From Sporosarcina sp. (lineage in GTDB: Bacteria; Bacillota; Bacilli; Bacillales_A; Planococcaceae), in NCBI GenBank assembly GCA_029257435.1, contig JARIBI010000057.1, forward strand, positions 1 to 41,995: DNA of 41,995 nt, written 5' to 3'. The stretch's first letter is position 1. Each line of letters opens with the position of its first letter. The position numbers were made by a program, and so were the translations under genes. Under the pieces are notes generated by a model. The model made no database searches and was not told the origin of the DNA. It saw nothing but the letters and a program-made list of their open reading frames with translations. This document shows positions 32,535-41,993 of the stretch, in pieces.

Positions 32535-33518
32535 ATGATCAGTGTGGAAAATTATATTGAAACGATTGATGCCCATACAATGGGGGAAGCAGCTCGAATT
32601 GTAATGAACGGGATTCCAGAAATCATCGGAGATACGATGATGCAAAAGAAAAACTTTATGCAATCCAAAATGGATGCCACCAGGAAGTTACTGATGCATG
32701 AACCAAGGGGCCATTTAAATATGTTTGGTGCAATTTTAACCGAACCATGCAACAAAGAGTGTGACTTGGGTGTATTATTTATGGATAGTGGCGGTTATTT
32801 GAATATGTGTGGTCACGGGACAATTGCATCTGTAACTGTAGCCGTCAATCAAGGATTGATCGCTAAAAAAGAAAAAGTGTTACTGGATACCCCTTCGGGA
32901 GTTGTTGAATGTCATATCACGTATGAAAATGAACTAGTTAAAGAAGTCTCTTTTATTAACGTACCTGCATTTGTTTATAAAAAGAATGTAAGCGTTTTAC
33001 TAAATGGGTTTGGTCCTATCAATATGGACATCGCATTCGGTGGCAGCTTTTTTGCAATCGTCGATGCTAAACAATTCAAATTCGAGCTAGTCATTGACGA
33101 ACAGGAACAGATCGCAGCACTTGGAATGGAAATACGAAAAGCCGTAAATGAGCAAGTAGACGTCATACACCCTGAAATCCCTGAGATAAATACAATCGAC
33201 CTTGTAGAATTCTCAATGGAAGTAGAAAAAAACCATTTCAGAAATACAGTCGTTTTTGGGGACGGACAAGTGGATCGATCGCCTTGTGGTACAGGCACTT
33301 GTGCCAAACTTGCAACGTTACCTCTTGAACAGAATGAACAAATTATCCAAGAAAGTATTATAGGTTCAAAATTTAAAGGAGAAATCGTCGGTTACACCTC
33401 TGTAGCAGGTATTGACGCGATTATTCCTCAAATTACAGGTTCTGCATGGATTACTGGGATTCACAAGTTTTCCATAGATGCAACAGATCCCTATAAAGAA
33501 GGGTTTTTATTGAAATAA
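32535..33518 (+). CDS. Proline racemase (Cys/Cys)
   Basis: The 327-residue protein has both catalytic cysteines, Cys92 in NMCGHGTIAS and Cys251 in [11 protein letters not shown], plus HEPRGHLNMFG and DIAFGGSFFAIV. Of the four family members in this window it looks most like clostridial proline racemase (GGYLNMCGHGTI, SFINVPAFVYKK). It should interconvert L- and D-proline. The next gene encodes proline dehydrogenase, so its likely use is to make D-proline available as L-proline for oxidation. GGGAGG lies 12 bases before the ATG, a little far. Expression depends on a -24/-12 promoter and the divergent activator. Confidence 0.93.
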   Translation: MISVENYIETIDAHTMGEAARIVMNGIPEIIGDTMMQKKNFMQSKMDATRKLLMHEPRGHLNMFGAILTEPCNKECDLGVLFMDSGGYLNMCGHGTIASVTVAVNQGLIAKKEKVLLDTPSGVVECHITYENELVKEVSFINVPAFVYKKNVSVLLNGFGPINMDIAFGGSFFAIVDAKQFKFELVIDEQEQIAALGMEIRKAVNEQVDVIHPEIPEINTIDLVEFSMEVEKNHFRNTVVFGDGQVDRSPCGTGTCAKLATLPLEQNEQIIQESIIGSKFKGEIVGYTSVAGIDAIIPQITGSAWITGIHKFSIDATDPYKEGFLLK

Positions 33519-33583
33519 TGTAGGGTTGGCGAATGTCTAGTGAAGATAAATGATTAATTACATAGTTATTGGAGGAATACAAA

Positions 33584-34567
33584 ATGGGAGTAACAAGAGA
33601 CTTTTTTATTATGCTTTCACAAAATAAGGTGTTAAATAGTGGCGCAAAACGTTGGGGATTAAAACTAGGTGCCCATACTGTTGTCGCAGGCACAACGATT
33701 GCGGAAATGGTTGAAAGTGTTAAACAACTGAATCAAAAAGGGATCTCCGTAACAATTGATAATTTAGGAGAATTCGTATTTGAAAAACAAGAAGCAATTG
33801 ACGCGAAACGACAAATACTTGAGGTCATCGAAGCGATACATGAGCATAACTTGAATGCGCATATATCATTGAAACCTACCCAACTTGGGTTGGATATTGA
33901 CTATGATTTTTGTTTAGCCAACCTGAAGGAAATCGTTGACAAAGCGAATGGATATAACATATTTATTAACTTCGATATGGAAGATCACGGTCATTTGCAG
34001 CCGTCATTCGACCTTCTTGATGCGCTTTCAAAGGACTATAAGAACATCGGCACTGTCATACAAGCCTATTTCTTTCAAGCAGAAGAGACTATTGAAAAGT
34101 ATAAGGACTACCGTTTACGTATTGTAAAAGGCGCTTATAAGGAGCCAGGGAACTTGGCGTATCAAGACAAAAAAGAAATTGATCAGAACTATATTGAGCT
34201 AATTGAGTACCACTTGTTAAACGGGAAATTCACTTCAATTGCCACTCACGATCATCACGTGATTGATCATGTTAAAAAGTTTGTAGAAAAACATAAGATT
34301 CCAAAGGATAAATTCGAATTCCAAATGCTTTACGGATTTAGAAAGGAATTGCAGCTTGAACTTGCGAATGAGGGATATAATTTCTGTACGTATGTACCAT
34401 TCGGGGTAGATTGGTATGGCTATTTCATGCGCCGCTTAGCAGAACGTCCACAAAACCTGAATCTTGTCGCTAAACAAGTGTTCAATAAGAAAACGAATAC
34501 GCTAATTGGAATTGGAACAACGGCATTTCTTCTGGGGAGAGTAAGCAGGAAGGGTACTAAAAAGTAA
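33584..34567 (+). CDS. Proline dehydrogenase (PRODH)
   Basis: The 327-residue monofunctional FAD-dependent proline dehydrogenase oxidises L-proline to 1-pyrroline-5-carboxylate and feeds electrons to quinone. Family features include SVTIDNLGEFV, the ISLKPTQLG strand, FINFDMEDH, RIVKGAYKEP and the C-terminal YVPFGVDWYGYFMRRLAERPQN that binds substrate carboxylate through its arginines. The ATG at 33584 follows GGAGG by 8 bases; a TTG 15 bases earlier overlaps the site. It lies 65 bases downstream of the racemase in the same unit. No 1-pyrroline-5-carboxylate dehydrogenase gene is obvious in the window, so that step must be encoded elsewhere unless one of the two ALDHs serves. Confidence 0.94.
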   Translation: MGVTRDFFIMLSQNKVLNSGAKRWGLKLGAHTVVAGTTIAEMVESVKQLNQKGISVTIDNLGEFVFEKQEAIDAKRQILEVIEAIHEHNLNAHISLKPTQLGLDIDYDFCLANLKEIVDKANGYNIFINFDMEDHGHLQPSFDLLDALSKDYKNIGTVIQAYFFQAEETIEKYKDYRLRIVKGAYKEPGNLAYQDKKEIDQNYIELIEYHLLNGKFTSIATHDHHVIDHVKKFVEKHKIPKDKFEFQMLYGFRKELQLELANEGYNFCTYVPFGVDWYGYFMRRLAERPQNLNLVAKQVFNKKTNTLIGIGTTAFLLGRVSRKGTKK

Positions 34568-34622
34568 AACAAAAAGGGACATGCGGTATATGCTTTCACT
34601 TACAACTTAAGGGGGAACGAGA

Positions 34623-35975
34623 ATGGATACAAAGGTACCGTTTTCTAAAATAGTCATAATTGGTTTTATGCTTTTTGCTATGTTCTTGGGGGCAGGTAAT
34701 GTGATATTCGCTCCGATGCTAGGTCAAGAAGCGGGAACAAACACTTGGATTGCGATGAGCGGCTTCTTAATAACAGGGGTAGGGCTGGTCTTTCTTGCAA
34801 TAATTGCATTGACACGTGGAGGAGGAACGGTAGAAAAACTTGCGGGAAGGGTTCATCCATTATTCGCAACCGTATTTTCCGTATTACTATTTCTGACGCT
34901 CGGACCTATCTATGTGATTCCGAGAACAACATCCGTTGTTTATGAAATCGGGATAAATCCATTAGTCAATGCGGATTCGAATACGGGTCTCTATTTACTT
35001 ATCTTCTCTTTGCTATTTATTATTCTTACCGTCGTTCTATCTTGGAATACCACCAAATTCGTAGACCGGTTAGGTAAAGTCATCACACCTATATTTATCG
35101 TATTATTGGTAGTTTTAGTAACCAAGTCGATTTTCACACCAATGGGAAGTTTTGGAGCACCTAAAGGAGACTATATAACAGGTCCTTTCTTAAAGGGGTT
35201 CACGCAAGGCTATTACACAATGGATGTGCTTGCAGCTTTTGTATTTGGCGGTATATTCATCAAGTCCATCGGCTCACTTGGGATCCAATCTGAAAAAGCG
35301 GTTTCCAAGTTATTTATTAAAGCAGGCTTGATAACAGTCGTGGGACTGATTGCCCTACAAGTTTCCATGGCGTGGATCGGTGCTTCAAGCGTAAATTTAA
35401 TTAGCTATAAAGCAAATGGCGGTGAAGTGCTAGCTCAAAGTGCTATAGCTCTCTTCGGTCAAATCGGGATCTATATCATTGGAATCGTTATTTTATTAAC
35501 TGGTATTACAACGAATGTAGCTTGTTTAGCTGCTGTTTCCGAGTATTTTGAAAGGCTGATGCCCTCTATCAGTTATAAGAAGTGGTTACTTATCTTTGCT
35601 AGTTTAGGTCTTGTCATTACAAACTTTGGACTGACGACTATTTTGACATTAGCTTCTCCAATCTTGCTTTTACTGTATCCTTTAGCAATTTCCTTGATTG
35701 TATTGATATTTACAAATAACTTGTTTGACGGTCGTCAATCTGTTTATGTCGGTACTGTAATCGGAGCTGGATTTGTCGCAATTCTCGATGCGTTAAAGGA
35801 TGCGAATATTGCAGCAGACGCGATAAACAATGCGTTCAAGTTCATACCGTTATTTGAAAGTGGCGCTGGATGGATCATCACTGGTGCTCTCGGATTTTGT
35901 ATAGGGTTACTTATTGCAAAAACAAGGAAAGAGCCCATCTCAATAATTAATATTGCTGGTGAAGAAGTGGGTTGA
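34623..35975 (+). CDS. LIVCS (BrnQ) family Na+-coupled amino acid carrier
   Basis: The 450-residue membrane protein has about twelve hydrophobic segments and the family opening IIGFMLFAMFLGAGNVIFAPMLGQ, followed by GVGLVFLAIIALTRGGG and the central TTNVACLAAVSEYFERLMPSISYKKW. BrnQ-type carriers classically import leucine, isoleucine and valine with Na+. Its place as third gene after proline racemase and proline dehydrogenase suggests that this one takes up proline; B. subtilis BrnQ paralogues occur in different contexts, so this is inference. AAGGGGG lies upstream of the ATG. The unit ends at the strong terminator at 36053-36100. Confidence 0.9.
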   Translation: MDTKVPFSKIVIIGFMLFAMFLGAGNVIFAPMLGQEAGTNTWIAMSGFLITGVGLVFLAIIALTRGGGTVEKLAGRVHPLFATVFSVLLFLTLGPIYVIPRTTSVVYEIGINPLVNADSNTGLYLLIFSLLFIILTVVLSWNTTKFVDRLGKVITPIFIVLLVVLVTKSIFTPMGSFGAPKGDYITGPFLKGFTQGYYTMDVLAAFVFGGIFIKSIGSLGIQSEKAVSKLFIKAGLITVVGLIALQVSMAWIGASSVNLISYKANGGEVLAQSAIALFGQIGIYIIGIVILLTGITTNVACLAAVSEYFERLMPSISYKKWLLIFASLGLVITNFGLTTILTLASPILLLLYPLAISLIVLIFTNNLFDGRQSVYVGTVIGAGFVAILDALKDANIAADAINNAFKFIPLFESGAGWIITGALGFCIGLLIAKTRKEPISIINIAGEEVG

Positions 35976-35984
35976 CCTTTCCGT

Positions 35985-36047
35985 CTTGTGCACTACAAAA
36001 CTCCAACATTATTGCGAATAGTGTCAGAGTTTCACCTTGCACAGGCA
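35985..36047 (+). repeat. Palindromic dispersed repeat, copy A
   Basis: An imperfect 63-base palindrome. The outer arms are TTGTGCA and TTGCACA; the inner arms AAACTCCAACATTATT and AATAGTGTCAGAGTTT face a 3-base loop (two mismatches and one wobble). It aligns without gaps to 41931-41993 (45 of 63 identical by hand count) and to a decayed copy at 30756-30816. It lies between the carrier stop and the terminator. Confidence 0.75.
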
Positions 36048-36052
36048 GTCCT

Positions 36053-36100
36053 AAAAAAAGAAACGACCTCTAGCTATTTTCAGCTAGAGGTCGTTTTTAT
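36053..36100. terminator. Bidirectional terminator between the carrier and gabD
   Basis: The perfect 15-base stem AAACGACCTCTAGCT / AGCTAGAGGTCGTTT with a 6-base loop has runs of A before it and T after it. It serves both converging units. Confidence 0.95.
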
Positions 36101-36185
36101 ATCTCCTTGTTGAACATAGAAATCTATAAAGCTAAAACAAAACTATCAGCAAAATCACTGTTGGATTCTAAATTTGTCTCTAAAC

Positions 36186-37583
36186 TCAATCGAGTAAATT
36201 TCCTACGGACAGATACTTCGTTTCCAAGTAGGGTTCGATCCCTTCCGTGCCGCCCTCTCGTCCAAGCCCGCTATCTTTCATACCGCCGAATGGCGCATGG
36301 GCTGCAGATGGAGCCCCATCATTCCAGCCGATAATTCCAAAATCCAAATGATCATGCAAGTACATGCCCGTTTTGTAATTCTCGGTAAAGAAATATGCCG
36401 CTAATCCATACGGGGTGTTATTTGCAATCTCAATTGCTTCTTCTAGCGTTTTAAAGCTTGTTATAGGAGCAACAGGACCGAATGTTTCTTCCTGCATAAT
36501 CTCCATGCTCGCATCAACATTTCTTAATACGGTCGGATGGATGAAATAATATCCTTTCTCCCGGTCCACCACGTATTCGTTCCCTGTTAACACTTCTGCA
36601 CCTTTTTCAATTGCGTCATTGACTTGCGCAACCACTTTGTCGAATCCTTTTTCATTGATGATCGGTCCGATATCGGTTCCTTCGTCCAGCCCATTTCCAA
36701 CCGATAACTTAGCAACCGCTTTTGTAAATTTCTCTGCAAACTCATCTTCCACGCTTTCGTGGACAAGGATACGGTTGACACAGACACAAGTTTGCCCTGC
36801 ATTCCTGTATTTGGAAAAGATAGTTTGATTGACCGCCAAATCGATGTCTGCGTCTTCTGCAATAATTAATGGAGCATGGCCGCCTAATTCCATCGTTACG
36901 TGTTTGACGGTGTCTGCGCTTCCTTTTATCAAGGACTTTCCGACAGGTGTAGAACCCGTGAATGTAATCTTTCGAATAAGCTTACTTTCTGTAAAGAGCG
37001 GGCCTACTACCGAGCCCTTTCCATTCACATACTGAATCGCATCTTTAGGAATTCCTGCCTCGTGAGCAAGTTTCACCAGTGTCATGGTTGTTAACGGTGT
37101 GTCTTCTGCAGGTTTGACAATGAATGTACATCCGGCTGCCAAAGCAGGCGCGGCTTTCCTTGTCATCATTGCTGCTGGAAAGTTCCAGGGAGTGATGGCT
37201 GCGACTAAACCAATCGGCTGGCGGCTTATGACAATGCGTTTCGATTCGGCAGCCGCCGGGACTGTCCGTCCATATACACGGAGAGCTTCACCCGCATACC
37301 AATCGATATAACTCGTTGCATAATTCACTTCACCTAGCGACTCCGACAAAGGTTTTCCGTTTTCCATAGTCATAACCTTTGCAATCTCTTCTTTGTTTTC
37401 TTGAATTCTTTGTGACCATTCTTGTAATAACCTTGAACGTTCATGGGCATTGATTTTAGACCACTTTTTAAATTCTTTGTGACCTTTTTCAATTGCAGTC
37501 TGAATTTCTTCTGTTGTTTGTACGTTCACTTCCTGTATCCGTTCGCCTGTAGCTGGGTTTCTTACTTCAATACTCGTCGACAT
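36186..37583 (-). CDS. gabD: NAD(P)-dependent succinate-semialdehyde dehydrogenase
   Basis: The 465-residue ALDH-superfamily enzyme has TPWNFP at 131-136, [18 protein letters not shown] at 208-216, general base Glu232 in MELGG and catalytic Cys266 in [11 protein letters not shown], the pattern typical of succinate-semialdehyde dehydrogenases. It converts succinate semialdehyde, made by the GabT transaminase two genes upstream, to succinate. Its ATG lies inside the end of the permease gene (17-base overlap) with AAGGAG upstream, so it is translated from the same message. In a proline-rich setting, glutarate-semialdehyde is a conceivable alternative substrate. Confidence 0.92.
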   Translation of the reverse strand: MSTSIEVRNPATGERIQEVNVQTTEEIQTAIEKGHKEFKKWSKINAHERSRLLQEWSQRIQENKEEIAKVMTMENGKPLSESLGEVNYATSYIDWYAGEALRVYGRTVPAAAESKRIVISRQPIGLVAAITPWNFPAAMMTRKAAPALAAGCTFIVKPAEDTPLTTMTLVKLAHEAGIPKDAIQYVNGKGSVVGPLFTESKLIRKITFTGSTPVGKSLIKGSADTVKHVTMELGGHAPLIIAEDADIDLAVNQTIFSKYRNAGQTCVCVNRILVHESVEDEFAEKFTKAVAKLSVGNGLDEGTDIGPIINEKGFDKVVAQVNDAIEKGAEVLTGNEYVVDREKGYYFIHPTVLRNVDASMEIMQEETFGPVAPITSFKTLEEAIEIANNTPYGLAAYFFTENYKTGMYLHDHLDFGIIGWNDGAPSAAHAPFGGMKDSGLGREGGTEGIEPYLETKYLSVGNLLD

Positions 37584-38949
37584 TTGCTAACACTCCTTCG
37601 ATTGTTTCTTTAGGACGTACATACCATAAGCTTAATCCTATTAATGACCAGACAGCTACGATTAGCCATTCAATCGGCCAGACTAGCGCGGAAGGCATTC
37701 CTGGTAAATAGAAACAGATGAACAATACACTTAAAAGAATTGCCATCACACCGACAAACCGATATGTTTTAATTTTGTAAGGCCTGTTCAGCTCCGGCTC
37801 CAATTTGCGTAATCTCAAAAACGCAATGGAAACAAGTAAATAACCAAAAACGATGCCAATGCCCCCTGCATTTACAATCCAGACAAGTGCCGGACGTCCA
37901 AGGAAAGGCGCGACGAATGCCAATATCCCTAGAAATACAATGGCATGAGTCGGCGTCTTATATTTCGGATGGATATAGCCAAACCATTTCGGAATCATTC
38001 CATTAGCAGCCATCGCATACAAAATGCGGCTTCCTCCTATGATGAACGCATTCCAGCTTGTTACGATACCTGCAACACCTCCCAATACAAGAAGCGTTCC
38101 GAACCATTGACTGCCAAACAAATGCACCATCGCATCTGCAGTAGCGAGCGAAGATAACGTGAGTTGCGATCCATTCAATCCGACCGATACGCCAAAGACG
38201 ATCAGTAAGTAGAAAACAACTGAACTGATAATAGAGATGATTAATATCCTGCCAATGATTTTTGGAGGCGCTTTCACTTCAGACGCAACTTGCGGGATGA
38301 CGTCGAAGCCTACGAACAGAAACGGAATCATGACTAACACGGACATCGTGCCTCCGATTCCCTCTCTGAACAGGGGCTGCATGTTTGCCATATCCCCATT
38401 CTTGAAGGCGCCAAATACTAAAAGTGCCCCGACTAAAACAATCGCAATTGTAAATACGGATTGAAAGATCGCAGCGGGTTTAATGCCGAAATAGTTCAAC
38501 ATAGTCAGTGCGACCGCTCCAATAGAACCGATCAAGACCCAAGTTAAATATACATCCCAACCGCCAAGCGTCCACAGATAGAGCTTATGATCCACTGGAA
38601 TGACGTAATCGATTACAGTCGGTAACGCGACGGCTTCGAAAGTTATGACGGAAACGTAACCGAACAATACGCCCCATGCCGCTGCAAATGCGCTCTTTTT
38701 GCCGAAAGCCCTTAACACAAAAACGAGTCCCCCGCCCGTTTCCGGAATTGCCGCAGCCAATTCAGCGTACGTAAGGCCAATGAAGATGACAAAGAGCCCT
38801 CCAATGATAAATGCAATCACACTGCCCAAGAATCCCGCAGTTGCTATCCATTCGCCTGAAAGAACAACCCACCCCCAACCAAGCATCGCACCCATCGCTA
38901 AAAACAGAATATCTGAAGTCGACATTGATTTTGAAAAGTCCTTATTCAT
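37567..38949 (-). CDS. APC-family amino acid permease, probable GABA transporter
   Basis: The 460-residue APC-superfamily carrier has about twelve membrane segments. Its signatures are [21 protein letters not shown] at the N-terminus, the [16 protein letters not shown] segment near helix 3, and [18 protein letters not shown] in the middle. It sits between gabT and gabD on one strand, so it most probably imports GABA or a close analogue. A GGGGAGG site precedes the ATG. The gap after gabT is 32 bases. The substrate is inferred from the operon only. Confidence 0.9.
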   Translation of the reverse strand: MNKDFSKSMSTSDILFLAMGAMLGWGWVVLSGEWIATAGFLGSVIAFIIGGLFVIFIGLTYAELAAAIPETGGGLVFVLRAFGKKSAFAAAWGVLFGYVSVITFEAVALPTVIDYVIPVDHKLYLWTLGGWDVYLTWVLIGSIGAVALTMLNYFGIKPAAIFQSVFTIAIVLVGALLVFGAFKNGDMANMQPLFREGIGGTMSVLVMIPFLFVGFDVIPQVASEVKAPPKIIGRILIISIISSVVFYLLIVFGVSVGLNGSQLTLSSLATADAMVHLFGSQWFGTLLVLGGVAGIVTSWNAFIIGGSRILYAMAANGMIPKWFGYIHPKYKTPTHAIVFLGILAFVAPFLGRPALVWIVNAGGIGIVFGYLLVSIAFLRLRKLEPELNRPYKIKTYRFVGVMAILLSVLFICFYLPGMPSALVWPIEWLIVAVWSLIGLSLWYVRPKETIEGVLANVDEY

Positions 38950-38981
38950 AAATACCTCCCCATTCCCTATTCGTGTATTTA

Positions 38982-40283
38982 TTAGTTAAATGAGGCTTCC
39001 AAAATAGAAAGACCTTTTGATAATTCTTCGTCTGTAATAACAAGGGGTGCCAAAAAGCGAATGACATTTCCTTTAAGTCCAGCAGATAGAAGCAGCAAAC
39101 CATTTGCATTCGCGTATCGTACAATTTCCGCTGTCTTTTCTTTGTTTGGAAGTTTGTCTGTCCGATTATTCACGATCTCTGCAGCGACCATAGAGCCTAG
39201 ACGGCGAATGTCTCCGATATACTCGTGCTTTTCTGCTAATTCGTTTAGCTTCGTTTCGATTTTCTCCCCCATCGCCTCCGATCTTGTTAGCAGATTTTCT
39301 TCTTCAATGATTTCAATGACTGCTAAGGCAGCCGCACAGGCAACTGGGCTTCCAGCATATGTACCACCCAATTCTCCCGGAGCAGAAGCGCTTAAAATCT
39401 CCGCTTTACCTACTACACCACTTAAAGGCAAACCCGCTGCCAATGATTTCGAAACTGTGATCAAGTCCGGTTCCACATCGAATTGCTCTATGGCAAACAG
39501 GCTTCCTGTCCGACCGAATCCTGTTTGAATTTCATCTGCCACGAAAACGATCCCATGCTCTTTACAGAACTTACTCACCTCTTGGACAAACTTTTTCGGA
39601 GGGATGACAAATCCGCCTTCACCTTGAACAGGTTCCATAACGATGCATGCCACAGTTTCCGGCGCGACAGTTGCCAGGAAAAAGTCTTTGAATTCCTCTA
39701 TTACACGGTCCGTATAGGCCTCTTCAGTCATTTCAACAGGCTTTTGATAGATATAAGGAAACGGGGCTTGGTAAATTTCCGGAGCAAACGGGCCGAAGCC
39801 TAATTTATAAGGTTTCACTTTGCTCGTCATTCCCATTGTCAAGTTCGTTCTTCCGTGGAAGCCACGGACAAATGAGACAACAGCTTGTCTTCCCGTATAT
39901 TTCCGTGCCATTTTGATAGCGTTTTCAACTGCTTCCGCACCTGAGTTCAACAAGATAGCCTGCTTATCAAAAGTCCCTGGTGTAATTTCACACAACTTCT
40001 CCGCTAACTCAATATACCCTTCGTACATCATTACGTTGAAGCCTGGATGCAAGAACTTCTCGACCTGACTGTTTACAGCCGCTGTCACTTTAGGATGACT
40101 ATGTCCCACATTCAACGTTCCGATAGCTGCAGCAAAATCGATCCATTCATTTCCTTTTATATCGGTAACCGTAGCACCAGCTGCCGATTTGGCAACGTTC
40201 AGATTACCATTACTGACGCCTTGAGGGACATACTTTTTTCTTTTTTCTTGTAGTTTTTCTGTCGTTCCGGTAGTTGTAATCAT
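38982..40283 (-). CDS. gabT: 4-aminobutyrate aminotransferase
   Basis: The 433-residue class III PLP-dependent aminotransferase has LNSGAEAVENAIKMARKYTGR (cofactor phosphate loop), VRGFHGRTNLTMGMT, the FVADEIQTGFGRTG motif with the PLP-binding Asp, and the Schiff-base Lys in TVSKSLAAGLPLSG. It transfers the amino group of GABA to 2-oxoglutarate, giving succinate semialdehyde and glutamate. Its product is the substrate of the GabD enzyme in the same operon. AAAGGAGAG precedes the ATG. It is divergent from gabR, and the intergenic region holds direct repeats suited to GabR binding. Confidence 0.94.
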   Translation of the reverse strand: MITTTGTTEKLQEKRKKYVPQGVSNGNLNVAKSAAGATVTDIKGNEWIDFAAAIGTLNVGHSHPKVTAAVNSQVEKFLHPGFNVMMYEGYIELAEKLCEITPGTFDKQAILLNSGAEAVENAIKMARKYTGRQAVVSFVRGFHGRTNLTMGMTSKVKPYKLGFGPFAPEIYQAPFPYIYQKPVEMTEEAYTDRVIEEFKDFFLATVAPETVACIVMEPVQGEGGFVIPPKKFVQEVSKFCKEHGIVFVADEIQTGFGRTGSLFAIEQFDVEPDLITVSKSLAAGLPLSGVVGKAEILSASAPGELGGTYAGSPVACAAALAVIEIIEEENLLTRSEAMGEKIETKLNELAEKHEYIGDIRRLGSMVAAEIVNNRTDKLPNKEKTAEIVRYANANGLLLLSAGLKGNVIRFLAPLVITDEELSKGLSILEASFN

Positions 40284-40309
40284 GATAGATCTCTCCTTTA
40301 TTCGTATTA

Positions 40310-40339
40310 TTTACAAGTATCACAATTTACTGATATAAT
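40310..40339 (+). promoter_or_regulatory. Sigma-A promoter of gabR
   Basis: TTTACA (40310-40315) and TATAAT (40334-40339) are separated by 18 bases, about 50 bases before the gabR ATG. Confidence 0.65.
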
Positions 40340-40344
40340 AGAAA

Positions 40345-40379
40345 GTACCAGAATAGCAGATTTTAAGGTACCAGATTAG
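40345..40379 (+). promoter_or_regulatory. Direct repeats, candidate GabR operator
   Basis: GTACCAGAATAG (40345-40356) and GTACCAGATTAG (40368-40379) differ at one base and are spaced 23 bases apart, about two helical turns. GabR of B. subtilis also binds a direct repeat containing ACCA. The pair lies at the expected gabR start point, fitting autorepression; a weaker third match begins at 40317. Confidence 0.65.
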
Positions 40380-40388
40380 GAGGGTATT

Positions 40389-41804
40389 ATGGCTACAATT
40401 ATGTTTGGGTTACATAAAGCTGATGGGAAATGTATATACCAGCAAATCTATAAGGAAATAAAGGATAGGATACTGGACGGAGTACTTCAGCCCAATGAGA
40501 AACTGCCTTCTAAAAGGATGTTGGCGAGTCAATTGGGTGTGAGCGTAAACTCAGTTACGAATGCTTATGAGCAGCTATTGGCTGAAGGGTACATTTACAC
40601 TATGGAAAGAAAAGGGTATTACGTGGAAAGAATCACTCCATTCGTCACAGATGATAAAAGCAGATTGTATGACCTGCCGACTGATTTGAAAGAAGCCGAA
40701 GTGACTAAGGAAGGCTGGTTATCCCTTTCTCATATGACATCCGATGTCTCTTCATTTCCTTTTACAGAATGGTTGAAATGCCAAGATCGAGCCATAAAAA
40801 ATCATCTCGATGAGCTTTCTGAAATTCCCCATCCCCAAGGACCTTATTTAGTTCGGAAGACCATTGCGAACTTAATTGAATCATCCAGGGGCATCATATG
40901 CGAGCCCGAACAAATTGTTATCGGCGCTGGTACACAATCATTGATTAGCAATTTAATGAATATCCCCCGGGCGAATAATACGGTAGCAATCGAAGATCCC
41001 GGCTATTCCCGTTTCTATAGAATGTTAAAAAATATGGGCATGGATGTCCACCCGATCCCGTTGGATGAAGACGGTATTGACATCCACAAAGTCGAGTCAT
41101 CAAAATCCGATATTGTACTTGTAACTCCTTCCCATCAGTTTCCTACTGGCAAAATCATGCCGATTTCCAGGCGGATCGAATTGCTTAACTGGGCTGTAAA
41201 ATCAGATCACCGGTATATCATTGAAGACGACTATGACAGTGAATTCAAGTATAAAACCGACAATATCCCTTCTTTACAAAGTTTAGATCGCAACCGGAGA
41301 GTCATCTATACAGGAACTTTCTCAAAAACGATGCTTCCCGGCCTCCGTATAAGTTATATGGTCCTTCCACCGGATTTATTGAGGCTGTATCGGGGTCTCT
41401 ATTCCGATCTCATACAGGGCAGTAATACGTTAAGCTTATACACACTGCATTACTTCATAGAAAGCGGCGACTATGCGCGACATATCAAGAAGATGAACCA
41501 TTTGTATGAGTCGAAGAGAACAGTCCTCATCAACCACTTACTTCAAAGGTTCGGCAATCAGGTCGTAGTGGAAGATACTTCAGCAGGACTTCATTTCCTT
41601 GTCCGTTTCCATACGGATAAGAGGTATCAGACGATCGAGCAGCAAGCGAGGTGGGAGAAGTTGGAAATTTATACGATGAAACGTTTCATGTTAAGCAAAA
41701 CAGCAACTAAGAAAGGCTGCATAGAACTGATCCTCGGTTTTGCAAACATAAGCGAAGAAAACATACCGGAAGCAGTGGAGCGATTATATGGTATTATAAA
41801 TTGA
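40389..41804 (+). CDS. gabR: MocR-family PLP-dependent transcriptional regulator GabR
   Basis: The 471-residue protein joins a GntR-type winged helix (about 12-75, LPSKRMLASQLGVSVNSVTNAYEQLLAEGY) to an aminotransferase-like domain (about 120-465) with IEDPGYSRFYRML, VTPSHQFPTG and the PLP-binding Lys in TGTFSKTMLPGLRISYM. In B. subtilis GabR senses GABA plus PLP, activates gabTD and represses itself. Here it is divergent from gabT-permease-gabD, with paired direct repeats between them, so the same role is likely. GGAGGG precedes the ATG. A terminator follows. Confidence 0.93.
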   Translation: MATIMFGLHKADGKCIYQQIYKEIKDRILDGVLQPNEKLPSKRMLASQLGVSVNSVTNAYEQLLAEGYIYTMERKGYYVERITPFVTDDKSRLYDLPTDLKEAEVTKEGWLSLSHMTSDVSSFPFTEWLKCQDRAIKNHLDELSEIPHPQGPYLVRKTIANLIESSRGIICEPEQIVIGAGTQSLISNLMNIPRANNTVAIEDPGYSRFYRMLKNMGMDVHPIPLDEDGIDIHKVESSKSDIVLVTPSHQFPTGKIMPISRRIELLNWAVKSDHRYIIEDDYDSEFKYKTDNIPSLQSLDRNRRVIYTGTFSKTMLPGLRISYMVLPPDLLRLYRGLYSDLIQGSNTLSLYTLHYFIESGDYARHIKKMNHLYESKRTVLINHLLQRFGNQVVVEDTSAGLHFLVRFHTDKRYQTIEQQARWEKLEIYTMKRFMLSKTATKKGCIELILGFANISEENIPEAVERLYGIIN

Positions 41805-41862
41805 AGTTTTATAACTTGCATGAATACTGCATACACTCAATTGATTTATTACCGTCCATACT

Positions 41863-41907
41863 AAAAACCCCACCCAGAATTGTATTACGAGCTGGATGGG
41901 GAGTTTT
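41863..41907 (+). terminator. Terminator after gabR
   Basis: The arms AAAAACCCCACCCAG and CTGGATGGGGAGTTTT (with mismatches) face a 13-14 base loop and end in TTTT. Confidence 0.75.
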
Positions 41908-41930
41908 ATGATTCTATTATTTTTTGTGTG

Positions 41931-41993
41931 CTTGTGCACCACGAAACTCCACACCTATCGAAAATAGCAACAAAGTTCTGCCTCACACAGGCA
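41931..41993 (+). repeat. Palindromic dispersed repeat, copy B
   Basis: CTTGTGCACCACGAAACTCC…CACACAGGCA aligns without gaps over 63 bases to 35985-36047. The outer arms are kept, but the inner stem is eroded. It reaches the window edge and may continue beyond it. Confidence 0.7.

Noticed and set aside
39061..39528. 155-codon plus-strand open frame inside gabT
   Set aside because: Shadow of the gabT coding strand; serine-rich translation without similarity to any family I recognise.
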